Assembly (NCBI RefSeq): GCF_022448905.1
Contig: NZ_JAKVCW010000002.1
Span: 186,001 to 250,000, forward strand
Origin: Shimia sp.
GTDB lineage: Bacteria; Pseudomonadota; Alphaproteobacteria; Rhodobacterales; Rhodobacteraceae
Length of the DNA: 64,000 nucleotides
Reading direction: 5' to 3'
Part shown: piece by piece, positions 24,874-33,225 of the stretch
Numbering within the stretch: position 1 is the stretch's first letter
Layout: each line of letters starts with the position of its first letter
The notes under the pieces: model-generated
Seen by the model: the letters and a program-made list of their open reading frames with translations, nothing else
Databases searched by the model: none
What the model was told of the DNA's origin: nothing
Translations under genes and position numbers: made by a program

Positions 24874-26028
24874 ATGTCCAACCAAAAACCTCTCGCCGAT
24901 CCCCTCGCCGCCGTGCGCCAGCCCGTGGCCACCGCCAACGGATTGCCAAATGCGCATTATACCGATCCGGGGGTGTTTACCGAAGAAGCCGACGCCCTGC
25001 TGAAGTCCACATGGGCGGGGCTCGCCGTCGCTTCCGATGTGCCCGAGCCCGGCGATGCCGTGCCACTGACCTTCCTTGGCATGCCGCTCCTGCTTCTGCG
25101 CGACAAAACGGGTACTGTGCGCGTGTTTAACAACGTCTGTCGCCACCGCGGCATGATCCTCGTAGAGGAACCGCGCAAAATCGAAGGCGCCATCCGCTGC
25201 CCCTACCATTCCTGGTGCTATGCCACCGATGGCCGCTTGGTCACCACACCCCACGTCGGCGGTCCCGGCCAAAACACCGATCCAGATATCGACCGTGCCA
25301 CACTTGGCCTGATCGAAGTCCGCTCCCACATCTGGCACGACATTGTCTTCGTCAACATCTCCGGCGATGCCCCCGCCTTTGAAGACCAACACGCCGCCCT
25401 GCTTTCGCGCTGGCACGCCTTTGACCAACCCCACATCCACGGCGGCGCAGACAGCCGCTTCACGCTGGATGTCGCCACCAATTGGAAGCTTGCGGTGGAA
25501 AACTACTGCGAAAGCTACCACCTGCCCTGGGTTCACCCCGGCCTCAACAGCTACTCCCGCCTGGAAGATCACTACAACATCGTCGAACCGGAGCACTTCT
25601 CCGGCCAGGGCACCCACGTCTACCGCCAACTCACCGCTGAGGATGGCACCACCTTCCCCGACTTCGCCAACCTGCCCGCCTTCTGGGATCAGGGCGCCGA
25701 ATACGTCGCGCTCTACCCCAACGTGCTCCTCGGGGCCCAGCGCGACCACGCCTTTGCCATCATCCTTGAACCACTAGCCCACAATCATACCCGCGAACAC
25801 GTGCATCTCTACTACGCCCACCAAGACACTGACGACTCCCTACGCTCTCAAAATGCCGCCCAATGGCAACAGGTGTTTGAAGAAGACATTTTTGTGGTCG
25901 AAGGCATGCAACGTGGTCGCTCTGCGCCCCACTTTGACGGCGGCCGCTTCTCCCCTGCCATGGACGCGCCCACCCATTGTTTTCACGACTGGGTCGCCGC
26001 GCGTCTGCAAGCGCACCGCGACCAATGA
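24874..26028 (+). CDS. Rieske non-heme iron oxygenase, alpha subunit
   Basis: A 384-aa aromatic-ring-hydroxylating-type or quaternary-amine-type oxygenase. Rieske cluster ligands are C89-x-H91 (VCRHRG) and C109-x2-H112 (CPYHSW). The mononuclear iron site is in NYCESYHLPWVHP (H216, H221), with the bridging acidic residue in the usual position before it; the third ligand would be a late Asp. The overall layout resembles choline, betaine or carnitine monooxygenases more than ring dioxygenases with a small beta subunit, and no beta subunit or reductase gene is nearby. Substrate is not determined. It overlaps the next small gene by 4 bases. Confidence 0.88.
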   Translation: MSNQKPLADPLAAVRQPVATANGLPNAHYTDPGVFTEEADALLKSTWAGLAVASDVPEPGDAVPLTFLGMPLLLLRDKTGTVRVFNNVCRHRGMILVEEPRKIEGAIRCPYHSWCYATDGRLVTTPHVGGPGQNTDPDIDRATLGLIEVRSHIWHDIVFVNISGDAPAFEDQHAALLSRWHAFDQPHIHGGADSRFTLDVATNWKLAVENYCESYHLPWVHPGLNSYSRLEDHYNIVEPEHFSGQGTHVYRQLTAEDGTTFPDFANLPAFWDQGAEYVALYPNVLLGAQRDHAFAIILEPLAHNHTREHVHLYYAHQDTDDSLRSQNAAQWQQVFEEDIFVVEGMQRGRSAPHFDGGRFSPAMDAPTHCFHDWVAARLQAHRDQ

Positions 26029-26237
26029 ACGACTTGGAAGCCCACCTGCTCGCCGCCCATTCCGAGGGCGAAAAACATGCGCTGATCACCCTCTACGAAG
26101 AGGCCGCCACAGCGGCCAAAACCCCCGAGGCCGAGGGCTTTTTCCTCACCCAGGCCTATGTCTACGCGCTTGAGACAGGCCACCCCAAGTCAGCCGACCT
26201 GCACCGGCGACTTAAAACCACGGGGCGAGAGGCCTGA
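26025..26237 (+). CDS. small helical protein coupled to the Rieske oxygenase (70 aa)
   Basis: The ATG at 26025 overlaps the oxygenase stop (ATGA), indicating translational coupling. The product is all-helical and charged (MNDLEAHLLAAHSEGEKHAL, ITLYEEAATAAKTPEAEG, FFLTQAYVYALETGHPKSAD), with spacing like one and a half TPR units. No metal or cofactor motif. It may be an assembly or stability partner of the oxygenase; that is inferred from coupling only. Confidence 0.72.
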   Translation: MNDLEAHLLAAHSEGEKHALITLYEEAATAAKTPEAEGFFLTQAYVYALETGHPKSADLHRRLKTTGREA

Positions 26238-26246
26238 CGCACCTTG

Positions 26247-26897
26247 TCAGTACATTGTCTCCCGATACCGCGCTTCCAGCTGCGCATCGAGTTCGGCCAT
26301 CTCCTCAGGATCTTCAGGTGCACCCGTACTCTGATCCAGCACAATTTTGCTCAGTGAAGGCATCTCGCTGCGGTCCTGCAGCGACGCCGGATCCCACAAT
26401 TTGGAGCGCCGAAACGCTTTGGCACAGTGCAGAAACACCTCTTTCACCGACACCACAATCGCCGCGCGCGGCAACCGCTCTTGCACCTCCATCAGAGCTA
26501 GCAGCTCCGGGTCCGTGGTCACCTGAGCCGTGCCATTTACGCGCAACGTCTCGTCAAACCCCGGCACCAGGAAGATCAGCCCGACATTGGGGTTCGCCAC
26601 AATATTGGTCAGACTATCAATCCGGTTGTTTCCCGGCCGCTCCGGGATCACCAATGTGCGCGCATCGAGCACCTTCACAAAGCCCTCGGGATCGCCACGC
26701 GGTGTAACGTCTGCCAGCCCATCCGGCGCTTGCGTGCCCAGACACAAGAACGGCGAACGCTCGATAAAGCTGCGCGCATGTTTGTCCAAATAGTCGATGC
26801 ATTTCTTCTGCGACAACGACTCCGGGTTTGGCGTTTTGAACACCTCCCGCAACCCCGCCTCGTCCGAAATCACAAACTCCGACTTTATCTCGACCAT
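26247..26897 (-). CDS. pyridoxamine 5'-phosphate oxidase-like FMN-binding protein
   Basis: A 216-aa split-barrel flavin protein. Landmarks are ARSFIERSPFLCLGTQAPDG, VTPRGDPEGFVKVLDARTL, the phosphate-binding RPGNNRIDSLTNIVANP, and VGLIFLVPGFDETLRVNG. This matches the DR2398/MSMEG_1061 branch of the PPOX superfamily as I remember it. Members bind FMN, F420 or heme; the exact reaction is unknown. It converges on the 70-aa gene with 9 bases between stops, and lies downstream of the DUF2189 gene on the same strand. Confidence 0.83.
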   Translation of the reverse strand: MVEIKSEFVISDEAGLREVFKTPNPESLSQKKCIDYLDKHARSFIERSPFLCLGTQAPDGLADVTPRGDPEGFVKVLDARTLVIPERPGNNRIDSLTNIVANPNVGLIFLVPGFDETLRVNGTAQVTTDPELLALMEVQERLPRAAIVVSVKEVFLHCAKAFRRSKLWDPASLQDRSEMPSLSKIVLDQSTGAPEDPEEMAELDAQLEARYRETMY

Positions 26898-26912
26898 CTC
26901 GCCTGCCCCTGC

Positions 26913-27785
26913 TTAGCTGTCCTGCGCACCCGCCGCTTTGATCTGCGCGTACAGATGCCAACTGCCATGGCCCAGGACGGGAAGGCAAATCAACAAACCG
27001 AGAAACCCGGGGATCAGCGCGGCAAAGGTCAAGCCCGCGACCATCGCCGCCCAGACGAGCATCACAACAAAATGGTTCTGCACATAGGCAAAGCTGGTGA
27101 TCATTGCGGTCACAAAATCAATCTCCCGATCCAGCAACAGCGGCAACGACAACACCGTGATCATGTACAGCAGCAGCGCAAACAGAAACCCGACGATCGA
27201 GCCCACCAGCAGCATCGTGATGCCGTTTGTGGTGGTGTAGATCTCAAAGGAACTCGACACATTGGTCATCGGTGCCAGCCCCAGAAACAGCGCAAAAATC
27301 ATATGCGCCAGAAAGAACCAGAACAGGAACACAATGATGATGATGGCGCATATCGACGGCAGCTGCCTTTTGCTCTGGCGCCAGACCACACCGGCAATCA
27401 ACGGCCAATTGATCTCCCAGCCGCGCTCCAACCTCAGCGACACTTCGTACAGTCCCACTGCAGCAAACGGCCCCAACAGCGGAAAGCCAATCGCCGCAAA
27501 CGTCAGCCAATAACTCTGCCCGCTCGCCACCGTCAGCCAGGTCATCAGCCAGCCGCCAATCACGTAAAACAGGCCAAAGCCAATGCCATACATCGGCTTG
27601 CGGAGAAAATCGCGCAGCCCCAACCGCAGCGACTGTCCCAACATGCCCACCGAAACATCGCCCAACGCGGGCGCCCCGTGGTCGCGCTCGCCATTGGCGG
27701 TGCGCGCAGCAGACAGTTGCGTTTCTTTCATGGGTTTACTCGTGGTGCGTTGGTCCTCCGCACCCACATTGGTCTCCTCAGACAT
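26913..27785 (-). CDS. DUF2189 membrane protein
   Basis: Up to 290 aa; a later Met at codon 19 is an alternative start. After a polar N-terminus of about 60 residues come six hydrophobic helices (starting near residue 70 with YGIGFGLFYVIGGWLMTW, then LTFAAIGFPLLGPFAAVGLY, IIIIVFLFWFFLAHMIFALF, and others). The SLRLERGWEINWPLIAGVVW loop is typical of DUF2189 (a family of six-helix membrane proteins of unknown function). It lies 15 bases upstream of the FMN-binding protein gene, so the two probably form an operon. Confidence 0.82.
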   Translation of the reverse strand: MSEETNVGAEDQRTTSKPMKETQLSAARTANGERDHGAPALGDVSVGMLGQSLRLGLRDFLRKPMYGIGFGLFYVIGGWLMTWLTVASGQSYWLTFAAIGFPLLGPFAAVGLYEVSLRLERGWEINWPLIAGVVWRQSKRQLPSICAIIIIVFLFWFFLAHMIFALFLGLAPMTNVSSSFEIYTTTNGITMLLVGSIVGFLFALLLYMITVLSLPLLLDREIDFVTAMITSFAYVQNHFVVMLVWAAMVAGLTFAALIPGFLGLLICLPVLGHGSWHLYAQIKAAGAQDS

Positions 27786-27842
27786 GCGCCCTCCCCGCGC
27801 CTGCTCGCTCCCCCGCGATCAAAGCTGGTTTGCTATCTTAAA

Positions 27843-29270
27843 TCAACCGTTTGCGCTGTACGGCGGGCGTTTATTGGGCCAGTTGGTCGCCGCGTGGTAG
27901 GCCTGCGCAATCTCCAGCACCCGCACATCCGTGCCTTTGGCGCCAATGATCTGCATGCCCATCGGCAGGCCTTCATCGCTAAACCCCACCGGCACGCTGA
28001 TCGCAGGCAACCCAAGCAAGCTCGCAGGCACCATCACCTGCATCCAGCGGTGGTAGGTGTCCATGGTCACACCAGCAATCTCCTTGGGCCAATCCCACTC
28101 TGCCGGGAAAGGGAACACCTGCGCCACGGGCAACACCAAAACCTCATAAGTTTCAAACAGCTTGGCCGCCGCGGCAAACCATTCCGACCGCACCTTGGTG
28201 GCACAATGCAACGCCATCGCCCCCATCTCCATACCGCGCTTGATTTCCCACTGCGCCGCAGGCTTGAGCCGCCCTCGCGTGGCCTCATCCTCATAAAGCG
28301 CGGCCAACTCCCCGGCCAAGGCAAAGGCCCGCAAGTCGCTCCAGCTCTGGAACATCGCTTCCGCATCAAAAGGCGGCGCCACATCTTCCACCTCCGCGCC
28401 CAACTCCCGAAGTACGCCAAGCCCTGTCTCACAAAGCGGCAAAATCCCCGCTTCCATCGGCATCACCCCGCCCCAGTCGCCCAACCAGCCAACCTTCGCG
28501 CCAGCGACATCACAGGCCTCCGGCAAGTCCCAGTCCCGCTCTGGCATATTAAACGGCACCCCCGGCTCGGCTTCGGCCATCACCGACAGCAACAGCGCAC
28601 AATCGCGCGGACTGCGCCCCATCGGACCAATGGTGGACAACTGCTGCCAGAAGCTCTCCGCCCCAACCTCTTTGGGCACGGTCCCCCAGCTTGGCCGGAA
28701 GCCATAAACGTTGTTCCACCCGGCTGGATTGCGCAGGCTGCCCATCATGTCACTACCGTCTGCCAGCGCCACCATGTTCATCGCCAAAGCCGCGCCAGCC
28801 CCGCCGGAACTGCCCCCTGCCGTCCGACTGGCATCAAAGGGGTTCAACGTCACCCCATGCACCGGATTGTAACTGTGGGAGCCCAACCCAAATTCCGGGA
28901 CATTGGTCTTACCAATGAAAATCGCCCCTGCCGCCCGCATCCGCGCCACAAAGGCACTGTCGCTGTCCGCCACCCGATCGGCAAACAACGGGCTGCCTTC
29001 AGTGGTCCGCATGCCTTTGACATCTGAAAGCGCTTTCACCGCAATGGGCATGCCATGCAACGCGCCGCGCTCGGCAACCGGCACCGCATCCGCGTACCGC
29101 CCCTCCGCCAACAACACCTCAGAGTCCCGTAAGTCCACAATAGCGTTCACCGCAGGATTGCGCGCTTCAATCCGCGCCAAAGTCGCCGCCATCACGGCCT
29201 CCGCGCTCAGATCCCCGCCACGCATCGCCGCTGCCAACTGGCCCGCATCCCAATCCAGAAACTCTGCCAT
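27843..29270 (-). CDS. amidase (amidase-signature family)
   Basis: A 475-aa GatA-type amidase. The Ser-cisSer-Lys triad is visible: Lys79 in GMPIAVKALSD, the cis-Ser in AGGSSGGAGAALA (about 154-155) and the nucleophile Ser178 in ADGSDMMGSLRNPAG. Not GatA itself: no gatB or gatC gene is near and the C-terminal region is of the stand-alone amidase type (ETYEVLVLPVAQVFPFPAE). Substrate unknown. The start at 29270 is preceded by GAGGAGCAGGGT. It is followed after 57 bases by the divergent-facing end of the DUF2189 unit. Confidence 0.88.
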   Translation of the reverse strand: MAEFLDWDAGQLAAAMRGGDLSAEAVMAATLARIEARNPAVNAIVDLRDSEVLLAEGRYADAVPVAERGALHGMPIAVKALSDVKGMRTTEGSPLFADRVADSDSAFVARMRAAGAIFIGKTNVPEFGLGSHSYNPVHGVTLNPFDASRTAGGSSGGAGAALAMNMVALADGSDMMGSLRNPAGWNNVYGFRPSWGTVPKEVGAESFWQQLSTIGPMGRSPRDCALLLSVMAEAEPGVPFNMPERDWDLPEACDVAGAKVGWLGDWGGVMPMEAGILPLCETGLGVLRELGAEVEDVAPPFDAEAMFQSWSDLRAFALAGELAALYEDEATRGRLKPAAQWEIKRGMEMGAMALHCATKVRSEWFAAAAKLFETYEVLVLPVAQVFPFPAEWDWPKEIAGVTMDTYHRWMQVMVPASLLGLPAISVPVGFSDEGLPMGMQIIGAKGTDVRVLEIAQAYHAATNWPNKRPPYSANG

Positions 29271-29370
29271 ACCCTGCTCCTCTTCCCGTTCAGAGGATCA
29301 TGAACAGGTTAAACACACAAGCGCACGCACAAACAAAAAGCGCCCCATCTCCCGATGAAGCGCCTGCACA

Positions 29371-29430
29371 TTCTCATTCCACAAATATCCTGGGGGAGTC
29401 ACCGCGCGCGGTGACGGGGGCAAAGCCCCC
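29371..29430 (-). repeat. dispersed double-hairpin repeat, copy 1
   Basis: On the - strand it reads, in order, hairpin GGGGGC-ttt-GCCCCC, hairpin GTCACC-gcgcgc-GGTGAC, then the conserved tail TCCCCCAGGATATTTGTGG. It sits 17 bases after the prfB stop and probably acts as its 3' end. A second copy with the same order and tail lies 3' of the aminotransferase gene at 39205-39262. Confidence 0.8.
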
Positions 29431-29447
29431 ACAAACCGGCTATTAAG

Positions 29448-30575
29448 TTAGTCCTCAGACTGCGCATCCGCGCGGCTCATGCCGGACACGTCCATCGCCA
29501 ATGTCGCCGCCATCAACCCATCCAGATCGCCATCCAGCACGCCTTTGGTGTCGCTGGTCTCATAGCTGGTGCGCAGGTCTTTCACCATCTGATAGGGCTG
29601 CAACACGTAAGAGCGGATCTGGTTGCCCCAGCCAGCGTCACCGGCGTTTTCATGCACCTCGTTCACCAGCGCAGAGCGCTTGTCGAGCTCGATCTGATAC
29701 AGCCGCGACTTCAGCGCTTTCATGGCAATGTCACGGTTCTGGTGCTGCGACTTCTCAGAGCTTGTCACCACAATCCCGGTGGGGTGGTGGGTAATCCGCA
29801 CCGCCGAGTCGGTGGTGTTCACGTGCTGACCACCGGCGCCCGAGGAGCGATACGTATCGATCCGAATGTCTGCCGGGTTCACCTCAATCTCGATGTTGTC
29901 ATCCACCACCGGATAGACCTTCACCGACGTAAACGACGTGTGGCGTTTGGCGGCGCTATCAAACGGCGAAATCCGCACCAAGCGGTGCACGCCGCTTTCG
30001 GACTTCAGCCAGCCATAGGCGTTGTGCCCGGAAATCTTATAGGCCGCCGATTTGATGCCCGCTTCTTCGCCCGCGCTCTCGGCCTGCAGCTCAACCTTGT
30101 AGCCTTTCTTCTCAGCCCAGCGCACATACATCCGCGCCAGCATGCTGGCCCAGTCACAGCTCTCCGTGCCGCCCGCACCAGAGTTGATCTCCAGGAAGGT
30201 GTCATTGCCATCGGCCTCACCATCCAGCAGCGCTTCCAGCTCTTTCTCCGCCGCCTTGACCGCCAGCGCCTTCAGCGCTTCTTCGGCCTCGGCCACAACC
30301 TCCTCATCCTCTTCCATCTCGCCCAATTCAATCAGCTCGATGTTGTCAGACAGCTCGGTCTCAATCGCGGTCACATTGTCCATCGCGTCCACCAAAGTCT
30401 GACGCTCCCGCATCAGCTTCTGCGCCGCTGCGGCGTCATCCCACAGGTTCGGATCTTCCACCCGCGCGTTGAACTCTTCCAGCCGATAGGCCGCAGTTTC
30501 CCAATCCATGCGCTGGCGCAACAGGGTCAGGGATTTTTCGATCTCTGTAACGGTGTTCTGAGCTTCAGCGCGCAT
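29448..30575 (-). CDS. prfB: peptide chain release factor 2
   Basis: A 375-aa class I release factor that ends translation at UGA and UAA. The UGA-recognition tripeptide SPF is at 203-205 and the peptidyl-tRNA hydrolysis motif GGQ at 248-250 ([17 protein letters not shown]). The frame is uninterrupted from the ATG, so this copy does not use the programmed +1 frameshift known from enteric bacteria. AGAAGG lies 9 bases before the start. The dispersed double-hairpin repeat follows it. It is separated from the chemoreceptor gene upstream by 136 bases. Confidence 0.95.
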   Translation of the reverse strand: MRAEAQNTVTEIEKSLTLLRQRMDWETAAYRLEEFNARVEDPNLWDDAAAAQKLMRERQTLVDAMDNVTAIETELSDNIELIELGEMEEDEEVVAEAEEALKALAVKAAEKELEALLDGEADGNDTFLEINSGAGGTESCDWASMLARMYVRWAEKKGYKVELQAESAGEEAGIKSAAYKISGHNAYGWLKSESGVHRLVRISPFDSAAKRHTSFTSVKVYPVVDDNIEIEVNPADIRIDTYRSSGAGGQHVNTTDSAVRITHHPTGIVVTSSEKSQHQNRDIAMKALKSRLYQIELDKRSALVNEVHENAGDAGWGNQIRSYVLQPYQMVKDLRTSYETSDTKGVLDGDLDGLMAATLAMDVSGMSRADAQSED

Positions 30576-30641
30576 GGGAAAAGACCTTCTTATGGGTTCA
30601 GATCAGCGTGATAGCGCAGCCCCGCCTGCCCCGCAAGTGAC

Positions 30642-30676
30642 GACGCACGGCCAAGCGCTTCGCCCAGCCGTGCGTC
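30642..30676 (-). other. 10-bp inverted repeat (and 26-codon ORF) between the chemoreceptor and prfB
   Basis: GACGCACGGC (30642-30651) and GCCGTGCGTC (30667-30676) form a perfect stem with a 15-nt loop. On the - strand this lies downstream of the chemoreceptor stop and upstream of prfB. The same segment can be read from an ATG at 30678 as a 26-codon basic ORF (MTHGWAKRLAVRRHLRGRR at the start). No T-run follows, so it may be a factor-dependent end, a stabilising hairpin, or a coincidence of a small ORF. Confidence 0.4.
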
Positions 30677-30712
30677 ATAGAGTTTTTCAGTGTGATCAGC
30701 TGGCTGCAGTGC

Positions 30713-32437
30713 TCACGCTGCCCGGCGCGCCGTGCCTTCCGGTGTCACCTTGAACACCGACACCTGCCCGGCCAGCTCACTGGCGTCGCTGTGCAGCACG
30801 GTGCTGGCGGCGGCGGTCTCTTCCACCATGGCGGCGTTTTGCTGGGTCACACGATCCAGCTCCGCCACACCACGGTTGATCCCGCTCAGGGTGTCCGCCT
30901 GACGCGCTGCGCCGTCGGCAATGCCGCTGATGTGCTCGGACACGGTGGCCACGCCACTGATGATCTTGGTCAACTCGTCGCCAGTGCAGCCCACCAATCG
31001 GACGCCCTCGTCCACGTGAGTCGCACTTTCGTTGATCAACTCTTTGATCTCCGCTGCAGACTCAGACGACCGCTGCGCCAGAGCGCGCACTTCGGAAGCC
31101 ACAACCGCAAAGCCGCGCCCCGCGTCCCCGGCCCGCGCCGCTTCCACACCCGCGTTCAGCGCCAGCAGGTTGGTCTGGAACGAGATGTCGTCAATCACCG
31201 AGATGATCTGCGAAATTTTATCTGAAGACGCCTGAATCAACGACATCGCATCGACCGCTTGTTGCACCACATTGCCGCTGGATTGCACCGTCCGTTTTGT
31301 CCCCGCAACGATGGTTTCCACATTCCGGGCGCCTTCGGCAGCCGCGCTCACGCTGGCGGTCAACTCTTCCATCGCATGGGCGGTTTGCTCCAGCGTGGAG
31401 GCCTGGCTTTCGGTGCGGGTCGCCAGCGAGGTCGAAGACTCGCCAATCTCCTTGGAGCTTGCGCGAATGCGGTGGGAGTTCTCCACCACGGTTTCCATAA
31501 TCGACACCAGCGTGACCAACGTGTTGTTGTAGTTCTCCCGCAGCGGCTCATAGCCTGCCGAGAAACGTTGCGCGATTGGATGGGTCAGATCGCCCTCGGC
31601 CAACCGCTGCAGCGCCGCTGTCAGCGCCTCAACCACACGGTCCTGCTCCTGCTGAGCCAGCTTCTGCTCCTGTTCCACTTCATGGGCTTCGGCCAGCTGC
31701 ACTTTCAGGCCTTCAACCGTGCGGGAAATCCCGCCAATCTCGTCCCCGCGCTCTACGTGTTTTGCAGGCGTGTCATAGCGCCCCTCGGCAATGTCACGCA
31801 CCACTTCGCGCACATCCTGCAGCGGATGGGATACCACGGTGCGGATCACCCAAGCGCACAGCGTACACATCACCAGAAAAACCACACCGGCGGTGGCAAT
31901 TGACAGCATATTCGCCGCTTGGGCCTGCGCCAGTGCCTGATCCGGAGACCAAATGATCGCCACAGAGCCGGCAATCTTGCTGCCGTCTTTGCCGCTGCGC
32001 GCCGGCTCTGCCATTACATAGCCGCTTTCAGACCGCGCCGCTTTCCCGCTTTGCAGTGTTTTCTTAGCCAGCGCCGCAACGTCTGAGCCCGCGCCGCTTG
32101 GCTTGACACCGGAAGACCCAATGGCTTCGCCCGCTTTGTTGAAAGCCACCGCATACAACGCCTGCCCGTCTGCCCGCGCCAAAGTGGTGTCCAGAATGGT
32201 CTGCAGGGACTCGGTGTCGCCAAAGCGGATGGCACCGCTGGCGTTGGCTGCCGTGGAACTGGTCATCTCGGTGGCCAGTTGCAACAGACCGTTTTTGATC
32301 GACTTGGTCACCTGACGCTGGGAATCCACGGTCAGCATCGTGGCCACGATCAACGTGGTGCCCACAATCAACAGCGTGGCTTTTAAAAACACAGACAGCT
32401 TATCAAACAACGCCAGAACCGACGAAAACAACTTCAT
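30713..32437 (-). CDS. methyl-accepting chemotaxis protein
   Basis: A 574-aa chemoreceptor. First membrane helix about 19-38, a periplasmic region of about 140 aa, second helix about 186-208 ([19 protein letters not shown]), HAMP domain (about 210-265, [17 protein letters not shown]), and a second HAMP-like segment ([14 protein letters not shown]). The signalling hairpin tip is [26 protein letters not shown] type (split here), with [15 protein letters not shown]. The C-terminus lacks a CheR-binding pentapeptide. Its neighbour at 32486 is a separate periplasmic Cache-like protein, so ligand sensing may be shared between the two proteins. Confidence 0.93.
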   Translation of the reverse strand: MKLFSSVLALFDKLSVFLKATLLIVGTTLIVATMLTVDSQRQVTKSIKNGLLQLATEMTSSTAANASGAIRFGDTESLQTILDTTLARADGQALYAVAFNKAGEAIGSSGVKPSGAGSDVAALAKKTLQSGKAARSESGYVMAEPARSGKDGSKIAGSVAIIWSPDQALAQAQAANMLSIATAGVVFLVMCTLCAWVIRTVVSHPLQDVREVVRDIAEGRYDTPAKHVERGDEIGGISRTVEGLKVQLAEAHEVEQEQKLAQQEQDRVVEALTAALQRLAEGDLTHPIAQRFSAGYEPLRENYNNTLVTLVSIMETVVENSHRIRASSKEIGESSTSLATRTESQASTLEQTAHAMEELTASVSAAAEGARNVETIVAGTKRTVQSSGNVVQQAVDAMSLIQASSDKISQIISVIDDISFQTNLLALNAGVEAARAGDAGRGFAVVASEVRALAQRSSESAAEIKELINESATHVDEGVRLVGCTGDELTKIISGVATVSEHISGIADGAARQADTLSGINRGVAELDRVTQQNAAMVEETAAASTVLHSDASELAGQVSVFKVTPEGTARRAA

Positions 32438-32485
32438 ATTCTACTCCTGAAGAGACTGCGATCCCTGGAGGGGATCGCACAGCAA

Positions 32486-33054
32486 TTATTCGAGGGTTTC
32501 TGCGTCCACACCAACGGTGATCGCGCCAATGCCGGTTCCGGTGTCCGGGTCCACAATGGTCATCGAAATCTGCACCTGATAGGTGCGGGTGGAGTCGTCC
32601 AGTTCCACTTCGCTGAAGTGATAGGCCTCCGGTCCCACGCTGTAAGTCTGCTGGTATTTGGCTTCGTCACCCTGCCACATGTCGGAGTTCACACCCGATA
32701 GCGCCACGTTCAGACCAACCGAATCCATCAGGGCAATCTCGGTGATCTGACCGGCGGAGGCTTCAACCTGCGTCCGCAGGAAATCGGCCGCCGGGTTTTC
32801 GATCACAGGTGTGATGGTCGGGGTCGCCGCTGCGCCCACTTCGGCACGCCAGGTGGTGTCCATCTGGTCGATGGTCGCCTGATCGTACCCCGCGGTCACG
32901 TCGTTCTGCGCCTTGATCGCAGACACCAAGATCGGATCCTGTGCCCAGGTGCGGATGTTGTCGTTCAGGAATGCTGCCATGGCAGGTTCATACTCGTTGG
33001 CCACAACAGGTGTCGCGGCCAGCATGGCCACAACGGCAAAAGCGTTTTTTTCAT
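32486..33054 (-). CDS. periplasmic Cache-like sensor protein, signal peptide out of frame by one base
   Basis: The mature reading frame (about 180 aa) starts NEYEPAMAAFLNDNIRTWAQ and ends in a PDC/Cache-like strand pair (YQVQISMTIVDPDTGTGIGA, ITVGVDAETLE). The natural ATG at 33054, with AAGGA 8 bases before it, is followed by seven A and is in another frame; one extra A would give MKKNAFAVVAMLAATPVVAN, a normal signal peptide joined to the mature frame. An in-frame TTG at 33079 exists but has no ribosome site. So this is either a sequence error in the A7 run, a phase-variable or slippage-dependent gene, or a fresh pseudogene. It lies 49 bases upstream of the chemoreceptor gene. Confidence 0.65.
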
Positions 33055-33160
33055 TGGAGGAGTCCTTGTTAGGCTGCAATTTGCTGCGCCTGCATAGGAG
33101 CCAAGTGTTGCCGCCTCGTTAACTGGACTGAGCGTTTGCGCGACCTGCGACATTCTGCAC

Positions 33161-33180
33161 AAAAAAGCGGAAACCGCTTC
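33161..33180 (-). terminator. terminator after the PBP1A gene
   Basis: On the - strand AAGCGG-TTT-CCGCTT followed by TTTT and TGTGC, 47 bases after the PBP1A stop and upstream of the Cache-like gene. Confidence 0.75.
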
Positions 33181-33225
33181 CGGCTCCCGCTCATATTTCA
33201 CTTTCCGGAGAGTAACTTACAGCGC

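Noticed and set aside
27843-29270. gatA subunit of Glu-tRNA amidotransferase
   Set aside because: The triad fits, but there is no gatB or gatC nearby and the C-terminal part is of the general amidase type.
29448-30575. Programmed +1 frameshift in prfB
   Set aside because: The frame is continuous from the start with no internal TGA near codon 25.
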